64,000 bases of DNA, taken from assembly GCF_024763615.1 (NCBI RefSeq), contig NC_077222.1, positions 58,652,001 to 58,716,000 on the forward strand, in the 5' to 3' direction. Position 1 is the stretch's first letter. Each line of letters starts with the position of its first letter. Positions 56,280-64,000 of this stretch are shown here, in pieces. Source of the DNA: Phlebotomus papatasi. Taxonomy: Eukaryota; Arthropoda; Insecta; Diptera; Psychodidae. The position numbers and the translations under genes are program-made. The notes beneath the pieces were generated by a model. The model saw only the letters and a list, made by a program, of their open reading frames with translations. It did not search any database and was not told where the DNA came from.

Positions 56280-56640
56280 CAACACATCTCCTCTCGGGAT
56301 ATTGGGATTACGATTGCTCCATGTAAAGTCTCTCTAGTGGAAGTGCATCTCTGGAAGCTACGCTCAGGAATCTTCATCCGGACTTGATGATGACTTTCTG
56401 AAAGTACAAAACGTAAAAATAAAGTTGTAGAAAATAAATTCACAAGCGGAAAATTATAAAGATGGCGAGCTGTCAAAAATTGCACAAAGTATTTTTACTC
56501 GCGAAATTGATGCAGGAAAAACACTTCACAATAAAAATATCTTTGTGAACCGCATTGAAAAACTTTTAGTAACATATTTCACTAGTTTACTCGAATGAAA
56601 ATGGAAAACTTACCTTAAAAATTGGAAGAAAACACAGAGC
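56280..56640 (-). ncRNA. Putative short two-exon transcript divergent from RpA2
   Basis: On the minus strand an exon-like stretch ends at a consensus donor (TTTTTAAG|GTAAGT, intron from about 56617). An acceptor TTTGTACTTTCAG follows near 56401, and the second exon runs on to AATAAA about 30 bp beyond 56279. No ATG lies in the first exon. The second exon could encode a 32-residue peptide MKIPERSFQRCTSTRETLHG onward, ending at TGA near 56279, of unknown kind. I call it a transcript of unknown coding status. It lies head to head with RpA2. Confidence 0.35.
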
Positions 56641-57055
56641 ACCACGGAAAACACCTTCTCAGCTCCAAATGTTAAGAGCAACTAACGCGCTCTCGCGGTT
56701 TCCACTCGCACTTTGCTTTCCTGTTAACAGTTCATCGAGAAAGCCCGTTAAAGTGCGGCAAAAATTAATCGAAAAATCGATACGATGCCGATAAAATTTT
56801 CGATGAGGATCGATGGGTTGATGGGATTCCGCGTTAGTTCAGAATTTTATTTTGAGCATTTTCGTGGAAAACTTAGTAAATCCTTTAGAGTTTTTCTTTA
56901 CAAACTGATTGCGTAAGCCAACAGATTGTGGATGTGTAAATTTCCTACCCAGGAAAGTGGTTATTTTTGAGTGAAAACTGTGAAGCAATTTTCTAACCTC
57001 AAAAGTATTTCACAATATTGTTGTTGTGGAAATATCCCTGAAAATACAGCAGAAA
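56641..57055. promoter_or_regulatory. Divergent promoter region of RpA2 with DRE-like and E2F-like sites
   Basis: ATCGATA at 56776-56782 matches seven of eight bases of the DRE (TATCGATA), and GCGGCAAA at 56755-56762 is an E2F-type site (TTTSSCGC on the other strand). In flies both elements drive DNA replication genes, which fits RpA2. A minus-strand initiator-like GCGTTAGTTGC lies near 56682. Site function is inferred from motif match only. Confidence 0.45.
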
Positions 57056-57931
57056 ATGGATGAGAGCTGTAAGTATTGAGGACTTTAAGAATCAAAAAGT
57101 CAATTTTAGTCATGGGAGTAACAATCAATTGCCTTTTGCAGTCACTGGAGGTGGATTTTCGACGACTCAGGGAGGAAGCGGCACTGCTTCAGCAGAGAGC
57201 AAAGAGGGGGTTGCTCCCCTGGTCATCAAACAGATTCTTCAGCTGGGAGATGATGGAATCAAGATCTTTGGTTTTTCATATGGCGTCATATCTCTTGTGG
57301 CCATTGTGAGGAGCGTGGAGCATACATCTACCCGAATTATGTATAAACTTGAGGATCACACGGGATCAATAGATGCCCTTTTGTGGCTGGAGGATGGAAA
57401 GACAGAAACCAAGGAGCCAATTGAAATGAACACATATGTACAGGTGTATGGAATGGCCAGGAGTCACAATGGCTCCAAGGTTATCATGCTCTTCAAGATT
57501 ATGCCAATCAAAAATGCAAATGCAATTACTACGCATCTCTTGGAAGTGATGCATGCAAGGTTCCAGGCAGAACAGTTTCTCAGGATGATTCAGAATGGAG
57601 CTGACACTACTTCCTCCACAAAGGACTTCATGGATGTTGACACATCATCTTCGAACTTGGCAAATGGTCTCAAAGGAAAGCAACTACTTGTCTATCAGGC
57701 CATCAAGAACCATGGTACAGACGAAGGCATCAGTCTGCAGCAGATTCATCAAAAATTCAAGCACATTCCCCTCCCGGAGATCCGGTAAGTGATACTTTTT
57801 TCCTTATTACCTCCAAAGCCTTATGCCAATGCATGTGAAATATTCATTTCAGTCAAATCACTGAAGCGATGTCTCTTGAGGGACACATCTACTCGAGCAT
57901 CGATACTGAGCATTTTCTCCCAACTGAATAA
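57056..57931 (+). CDS. RpA2: Replication protein A 32 kDa subunit, three exons
   Basis: Exon 1 57056-57068 (only 13 nt, MDES), exon 2 57142-57784 and exon 3 57853-57931 join in frame to 244 residues. The introns are short (73 and 68 bp) with consensus ends (GTAAGT, GCAG, TTCAG). RPA is the heterotrimeric single-strand DNA-binding complex of replication, repair and recombination. Features: a short N-terminal GGGFSTTQGGSG region, the usual phosphorylation segment; an OB fold about 45-150 (VAPLVIKQIL, GDDGIKIFGF, VSLVAIVRSVEHTSTRIMYK-type strands, TYVQVYGMAR); and a C-terminal winged helix (GKQLLVYQAIKNH to LEGHIYSSIDTEHFLPTE). Length matches the family (240-270). Reading straight through the first donor would use a different frame for the first codons, so the tiny first exon decides the start. 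Confidence 0.92.
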
Positions 57932-58375
57932 TCTCATTCTTGTGTGATTTACATGTCAGCTTAATAATCTAAGTTTTTTTTGCATTTTTTAAAATTATTT
58001 CTTTGTACGGTATCGATTTTGTAGAATGAAAATAATCGTTTTAGGATCTTTAACTTTTTTCTTGATACGATTTTATATTTGAATTACGCCCCCAATGAAA
58101 TCAAACAGTGAATTAAATGCGTAAATTATAATATGCTTTTTCTTACTTTAATAAAGAGAAATGTAAAGATACCTGACAGCCGTATATTAAATATATAAAA
58201 TCAATCAGCTGCGTATTCCAATCTTAGATTTTTTTAATAATTCGATAGTGATCTTCAAGTTCGTGATCTATGTGAAAAAATCATTTATAAATAACCCTTA
58301 GACCTTTAAACAGTTTTCACTCAAATAAAAGTCTTTCGTCACATTGATAAAATAAATAAACTACTTCTTAAATTA

Positions 58376-58595
58376 GGGAAGGGTGGGGCAGTTTCACGCA
58401 CCTGAACATTTTTTTCAAGACAAATTTGCTAAACAAATGTGAACTATATTCAAACTATCTACATATGTTAAGTTAGATCCTCTTGAGTGCTTGAAAATAA
58501 AAATAACAATTCCTAAATAATTATTTTTCGTGCTAAAATCTTTATTTTCGGAAGTAATGCATGCGTAAAACTGGTGAAACTACCCCACCCTGCCC
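58376..58595. mobile_element. TA-type MITE with GGGAAGGGTGGGGCAG ends
   Basis: 220 bp. Left GGGAAGGGTGGGGCAGTTTC, right GGGCAGGGTGGGGTAGTTTC on the minus strand, TA on both sides (58374-58375, 58596-58597). Confidence 0.8.
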
Positions 58596-59366
58596 TATAC
58601 TCATAAAAAAATAAACAGAGCATTCTTATAAGATTATTTTTGCTTGGAATTTATTATAGTTAATAGGATAATTTTAATTTTTTGTTTTTCTTTCTGATAT
58701 ATTCTCGACCATAATTAGAAAATACTAATTTTACGAATTTTTCTGTTCTATTCAGCGATTTTCTGGTTATAACTATGAATTTTTAAATGCAAAATTACCT
58801 CTTACCTCATACAACGCACCATTTTCCCTTAATTTGTGACACTTTCCCCTTTTAAAAATTCTCAGAGGAACGCCACGGAATGGACACTTGATTTAAGAAA
58901 TATGACGCTACTTTTCATAGATTTTTTTTTTTTTCAAATAGTATGATGGAGTGATCTTTTATGGACGTTATACACTTATGGACAACCTGCAAAAATGTTA
59001 ATACCTAAACCAGATTTCGAAAAATCACAAAATTGTCAATTACTCCATAAGCCGATAATTTTATAATTTTTCGAAATCAGTTTTAGGTAAGGATTAAAGG
59101 TTTTTGCAAGCTGTCCATTAGTGTATAACGACCATAAGTGATGATTCCACTCTATGCACGCCTCTCGAATGCTAGAACTCTTAATTATTTAAGTCGTACT
59201 TTTAACGGGGTACCCAGAATTATAAGGTCAAAAGAGGTCTATATTTTTTATTGATTAATTAGATAGATAGATAGATAATCTAAGAATATACCTTAAAGAA
59301 GTTAGAAGCAAATTCGAAATATTTCAAAAATATTGTTACGAAAGAAGAGGGAAGGTAACAGATTTA

Positions 59367-60421
59367 GGGTAGGGGAAACTAGGGCACCACCAAACACGGG
59401 GTACCACCAAACACTGCGATTTTTTAATCGGATATTGGATATCAGAGGATAAGACCTATAGGAATTTTAAGCACTATAGGGATGCTTGTCCACTGAAGAA
59501 ATGGTCGAGATAGTCCAACTAGTTTAGAAATAAAAATTAGTCTTTGGTGGTACCCCGTGTTTGGTGGTGCCCCAGTTTCCCCTAAATGTCCTAATTCAAA
59601 ACCATTTCCAGACGATTTAATTTTGACAGAAGATTCAACACATTAAATTCATATTTTTTCTGAAGAGAATTACATAAATTTGCTCCTTGACTCTTCTAGA
59701 AAGTTACTTTTTAGTGAAAATTCTTTAGATATAATTTGAAAACTTCTTAAATACAAGAAAAATACGCGAGTGTAAAATGTTGCTATTGGAAACAAATTAA
59801 TCCAAATGGAGACAAGGGAAAGTTCCTAATTGGAGACAAACAGTGTAAGTGAAACCGCGACGAAAGTCTTCCAAAACCTTGTTGAGTTGCTCCTGAGTGC
59901 AGGATTTGTTCTTATTCCTGGTCTTTTCTCCTTTCCCATCTAAAACAATAAGAAAATCTCTCCAAAAAATATCATATTTCCGAAGTTTCCTATTGAAGCA
60001 TTTGCAGACACTTCAGAAAAACCCTTTTTGTTCACGAAATAGGTAAATATTTCATTTGAAAACTTCACCTACCGTTAACAATAAAGATTAGCACTTAATT
60101 TAACTAAAATTAGCCAGAAATATGACATAAATGTTAAACAAAATGAATAAACAACAGTCACCTCATTGTGTTTTTCATTGGAAAACATGGTCGATCTATG
60201 AAAAATTCAATGGTGAAAAGGTACACTTTTAATTTTTCTGAGAAATTAACAAATTAAAATTTGTGAATATGAGTGGATTTTCACTTTATTTGGAGCAAAA
60301 TTAACTAAATAATGAAACTGTGTCATAGAAATTATATAAATATAATAATTTAGTTCTGTATTTATCGTGAAAACAATGACTTTTCCATTAGGAGCAGGTT
60401 TTGAATTAGCTTAATTTACCC
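59367..60421. mobile_element. 860-bp pogo-like MITE, copy 2, with a nested MITE
   Basis: Inverted copy of 14824-15683 (ends GGGTAAATGTCC and GGGTAAATTAAGC, TA at 59365-59366 and 60422-60423). It is interrupted at GGGTA|AATG by 59372-59582. The same helix-turn-helix remnant is present in inverted orientation near 59830-59940. Confidence 0.85.
59372..59582. mobile_element. 211-bp TA-type MITE with GGGGAAACTAGGGCACCACC ends
   Basis: Flanked by TA (59370-59371, 59583-59584) inside the pogo-like MITE. The uninterrupted sequence is seen at 15655-15685, which proves a TA duplication. The copy at 63082-63293 is closely similar in inverted orientation. Confidence 0.9.
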
Positions 60422-61513
60422 TACTAGCGTTATTGCGAATATCGAAGACTTTGGAACGCATTTTATTCATTTCCCATATTTACAATTTCTTCGAATTGAA
60501 AGGAATGATTAAGAGAAATCTCTTTGACTGAATAAAATGAATAAAAGCTTATTCTTTTCATAATTAAATTTTCTCATAGTTCTCTAAGTAGTCTTTCAAA
60601 AAATATTTTTGTTTTCAAATATATTTTATTTTGGTATTAAAATCTCAATATTTTCTTAAAAATAACACTTATTTAAAAAAAACTAAAAATTTTATAGCAA
60701 CTTACAAAGAATTAGGACTACACAGTTCCCGTTAATTAAGTAGTTGTAGTCAAATTAGACATGATTCTAAATTACCACATCTTACCCTAAGGCCAAGCTT
60801 TTTTTTTTAGAAATGAGAAATAATCGTATATTAATATTGCCCCACAGCTCAAAATAGCCCCAGCTCCTCCGCCTTTTTTTTAATTTAGAAGAACATTTTT
60901 ATGGTGACTTTCAGTGGGTAAACATAAAAAAAAGATTCCAAGAGGTAACTCACTAAAACAAAATCTCATATTCGGTCATGAAAATTTGACACTCTTTGCA
61001 CTGCATTTCATCACTGAACACTATCCACCTGAGTTCTGGGCCAAAAATTCATCCTGGCTTTAACACTTAAAAGTCCAAAGTGGCATTTTACATCAATTTT
61101 CTTTTCTTTTTATAATACTACAGCGAAAAACAATAGCATGCATGTGAAGAGAATTTATTTGGGATTATTTTTCTATTTAAAGGGGAATTAATAGCTTTCA
61201 TTTAAATAAAAGTAATGAAAACAAAAAAGTCAATTGTTCTATTGGAGTTTTAAGTGTTAAAAATTGCTCACAAAAAATTATTTGCAAAATGAAGAACAAT
61301 CAAATACACATAAATTGAGAAAACTCGATTTTCAATTCATTTTTTGATGACGCTTTATTTTTTATTAAAAATGCCCTATCGCGTCCTGCCTATTAATTGT
61401 TACTTTGAGATTTTGACACAATTTACGTACGCATCTTTACTTTAAAGCTAGCAAGCTTTTTATTTCAAAATGATCCATTTCGACAGAAAAAATATAAGAA
61501 AATAATCCTTTAT

Positions 61514-61645
61514 GGTGTCTACACACTAGAAGCAATTTTCGTCAAAAATTGCCTTTTTTTAATTCTGACGTTTCTGTCTACAAGGATAGGGTAAATTTCT
61601 TTATAAAGGCATTTTTTAAAGAAATTTCTCCTAGTGTGTAGAGGC
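61514..61645. repeat. Short foldback MITE with GGYSTCTACACACTAG ends
   Basis: Left GGTGTCTACACACTAGAAGC, right GGCCTCTACACACTAGGAGA on the minus strand. The internal arms carry TCGTCAAAAATTG and its relatives. A relative lies at 62651-62795, on the other side of the piggyBac-like MITE. Confidence 0.65.
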
Positions 61646-61655
61646 CTTGTATTAA

Positions 61656-62633
61656 CCCATTGCTTACCATGGTATTATATATCATACGCAAATTGAGTAA
61701 TTTTAGATGATTTATTCCTGGGCAACTTTTATCCGAATTGCTGTCGGGAATGGAGTTTTAGTAGCTTTAGTCCTTCAATTACTTGGAAAAAATAGCCCGA
61801 CAGAGATGGCAATACATTTTGTTGTTCTTTTCTCGCATATAAATACTTCTTGTTATTGTTTTCTTATTTCGCGTGAAGTAATGCAAAAATTTTGATCAAA
61901 ATCACCAATGGAAAATTCGACATCCCGTCGAATTTGTTAAAATTGACCTCTTTTTTGATTTGAATTCTAGGTGCTAATTTGTTTTCTTGGATAGTTACTC
62001 TATCTAAATCAATGGAGTTTGTAATGAATTAATGCACGATTTTAAATTCAGCGACCGTTAAGACGTGTGTTTGACAGGGGCTCGCCGCGCCCCCATAATA
62101 GATAAAAATTTTTCATTTAAAAAATTCATCTAGGGTAAGTGTGCTAAATTCCGGCCAGCTTGCAATTTCGGCCACCTTTTTTGTTCCTTGAATTTCCATG
62201 AACTTTTAGATTTTACGTACTCTAGAGATTATACAATGCAAAAGAATAACAAAAGTGTAGCTTCGATAAACGAGATGACGTGAAAAAGATATTGGAAGAA
62301 TTCCCGAAGAGCAAGGAACTATGAGAATGAAGGTGGTCGAAATAGGGCACCAAAGCTATGTCTACATTTTTATTCAATTTAAAATGTATTAAGAATGATT
62401 TTAGAGTAAATAAAGACGGTAAACTCTTTACAAGTTTCCCAGCCACACTCTTTCAGAAGAAAGAATAAAAAAAATCAATTTGTATTTAAAATATTACATT
62501 TCAAACTTAAGACTTCGACGCTTGCATGCAACTATGCCGAAATTTGGCACACTTACCCTATTACTCTGTAGGAAACTAATCCAAAAATATGAACATTCTA
62601 TCTTAAGTATTTCTGGTACATTAACTGAATGGG
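61656..62633. mobile_element. piggyBac-like MITE, copy 2, with a nested TA-type MITE
   Basis: Begins CCCATTGCTTACCATGG and ends TGAATGGG, flanked by exact TTAA duplications (61652-61655, 62634-62637). Matches 18626-19161 apart from the insertion at 62133-62558. Confidence 0.85.
62133..62558. mobile_element. TA-type MITE with GGGTAAGTGTGC ends, nested
   Basis: 426 bp. Ends GGGTAAGTGTGCTAAATTCC and GGGTAAGTGTGCCAAATTTC in inverted orientation, flanked by TA (62131-62132, 62559-62560). The empty site (GTCTATTAGTCTGTAGG) is preserved in the sister copy near 19083-19099. Confidence 0.9.
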
Positions 62634-62650
62634 TTAATATGAAGCCCTAA

Positions 62651-62795
62651 AGGCACCTACATATAGGGAACAATTTGCGTCAAAAACTACATTTTTGACA
62701 GAATTTTGACGTTTCCCACCTATACAGTAGTGCAGACAATTTCCTTCAAAAAAGCAATTTTTGACGAAAATTGCTCCCAATGTGTAGAGGTCTTT
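62651..62795. repeat. Short foldback MITE, relative of 61514-61645
   Basis: Inverted arms built around CAATTTGCGTCAAAAACT and CAATTTTCGTCAAAAATTGC, with a CCTCTACACATTGGGAGC right end. Degenerate; exact ends uncertain. Confidence 0.55.
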
Positions 62796-63081
62796 ACTGG
62801 CTCCTTAAAAATACGTTATTTGCCCCTTCCGTAGTATTAATTCCTAGGTCTTATTATTATTAGGGTTATTATGGACCTAAGAAAATTCGGTATTTGATTT
62901 GAAAGATTACCCGATGGAAAGCTGTCATTCTTCATCTCATTGAAGTCATCCACTGTAACGTTCTGCTCAAACCAAAACATGCAAAGAATAATATTCTAAT
63001 TCCCTTTAGATCAGGAGATTTTTTTCCAGCATTAACCGATTCATTACCTAATTTTACCTTTTTATCCCAAAACTCCAATTA

Positions 63082-63293
63082 GGGGAAACTGGGGCACCAC
63101 CAAACACGGGGTACCACCAAACAGTAATTTTTATTTCTAAACTACTTGGACTATCTCGATAATTCCTTCAATGAACAAGCGTCCCTATAGTGCCTATAAA
63201 TTCCTATCGGCCTTATCCTCGGATATCCAATATCCGATTAAAAAATCGCAGTGTTTGGTGGTACCCCGTGTTTGGTGGTGCCCCAGTTTCCCC
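63082..63293. mobile_element. 212-bp TA-type MITE with GGGGAAACTGGGGCACCACC ends
   Basis: Flanked by TA (63080-63081, 63294-63295). Sister of 59372-59582, with double terminal motif CACCACCAAACACGGGG. Non-coding. Confidence 0.88.
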
Positions 63294-63655
63294 TATGTAA
63301 TATAAAAATTATGAGAGAAAGTACTAAATAATGCAACAAAGTTCCAGAAAAAAAATATCAAATTTACCAAAAAATTTTAGCTCAAAATGAATTTCTGATA
63401 AAATTGAAATTAAAAACCTAACTTGAAAAATTCCTGAAATGGCAAAAGAGAAAAAAAATCAGAAGACCATTGGAAAAATTTCCACACCAATGACAAAAAA
63501 GAAAAGTCTATTAAATATTCACTCATCAATTTTTCATTTCTTTATCATATTTATCCTTACAAGACAGTGTCATAAGCAAATTTTATATTTAGAGGGAGGG
63601 GGGGGGGGTAATATTGTGGCTCATTCTATATCTGAATTACTTGCTAAAAACTTAC

Positions 63656-64000
63656 GCGCATCCACCGATTTGTAGCCCTGAGGACTGTGTGAGTCATCCT
63701 GGCCAACAAATTGGCTCCTCCTTCAGTCACTGTTCGATTCATCGCCAAAATGATGACGATAGTTCCTTCGCACTCGTGCCACTTTCTGCTGAAAAATCTT
63801 ATAGGACACGGCAACCTCTTCATCGGGATCTACCACATTGTTGTTGACACTGTTGGCGCCATTGTCACTTTGCAGGGCGGCTGAAGATGAACTGGCAGCC
63901 ATTGATGATCCCCCAGGGACTGCTGAATTGTGTGGATACAGTGTAGAAGCGATTCCACTGTCGGGTGTATTTGTCAGCTCTGTGGTTTCAGTGGCACTCC
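63656..64000 (-). CDS. Coding exon at the window edge with an in-frame TGA, possibly a Csk 5' exon
   Basis: From the window edge, 91 minus-strand codons are open, rich in S, N and A (SSMAASSSSAALQSD), continuing DEEVAVSYKIFQQKVARVRR and ending DESNSD before TGA at 63725-63723. The same frame then runs 22 more codons (RRSQFVGQDDSHSPQGYKS, then VDA) to a consensus donor GTAAGT at 63655. It leaves one base of a codon, the same phase as the 38.6 kb exon, so it can join Csk exon 2 at 27265. Alternatives: the TGA is the true end of another gene; a weaker donor at AACA|GTGACT just before the TGA, also phase 1, is used; or the stop is a polymorphism or error. The upstream part lies outside the window. 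Confidence 0.5.

Larger units (their letters stand above)
57932..63655. other. Transposon-dense region right of RpA2, no gene seen
   Basis: Apart from the elements listed separately, this is AT-rich DNA with fragments of the same families (near 60750-60880, 61.0 kb). No exon was recognised on either strand. If the exon at 63656-64000 belongs to Csk, this is part of a 36 kb intron. Confidence 0.5.

Noticed and set aside
1..64000. CRISPR arrays, operons, ribosome-binding sites or phage genes
   Set aside because: Spliced genes, poly(A) signals and eukaryotic transposons show nuclear eukaryotic DNA; no such structure is present.

Overview
The window looks like nuclear DNA of an insect, most likely a dipteran and perhaps a nematoceran such as a sand fly. 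The genes are spliced with GT/AG introns, the DNA is very AT-rich, small transposable elements are dense, and the recognised proteins read like dipteran orthologues. The species cannot be fixed from this sequence alone.

Left part (1-39 kb). A plus-strand gene ends at 1106; only its last exon is visible. The minus-strand gene Csk (C-terminal Src kinase) follows. Eight coding exons between 6432 and 39000 join with every splice phase agreeing and give a predicted 765-residue protein: a long Q/P/S/T/N-rich N-terminal region, an SH2 domain and a complete tyrosine kinase domain. A further minus-strand coding exon at the right edge (63656-64000) ends in a strong donor of the same phase as the 38.6 kb first exon, so it may be an alternative 5' exon of Csk. 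That exon carries an in-frame TGA.

Right part (46-58 kb). This holds a gene cluster. From left to right: a complete pogo-like DNA transposon with an intact two-exon transposase (46236-49176); the mitochondrial matrix protein P32/C1QBP (plus); a TRIAP1/Mdm35-like lipid-transfer chaperone (minus); an SLC52-type riboflavin transporter (minus); a small spliced transcript (minus); and replication protein A 32 kDa subunit, RpA2 (plus). The last two share a divergent promoter with a DRE-like and an E2F-like site. If the 63.7 kb exon belongs to Csk, this whole cluster lies inside a 36 kb Csk intron.

The rest is intron and intergenic DNA packed with non-autonomous DNA transposons. They include PIF/Harbinger-like foldback MITEs with 3-bp duplications, piggyBac-like MITEs with TTAA, many TA-duplicating pogo/Tc1-like MITEs whose ends begin with GGG, CAGTAGA-ended pogo MITEs, a Tc1-like element converted into a foldback with two 714-bp arms, tRNA-derived SINEs, and a 1.8 kb element built of roughly 300-bp units. 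Several are nested, and their target duplications can be resolved directly, in three cases against an unfilled paralogous copy in the same window. Outside the recognised exons no long conserved reading frame is evident.
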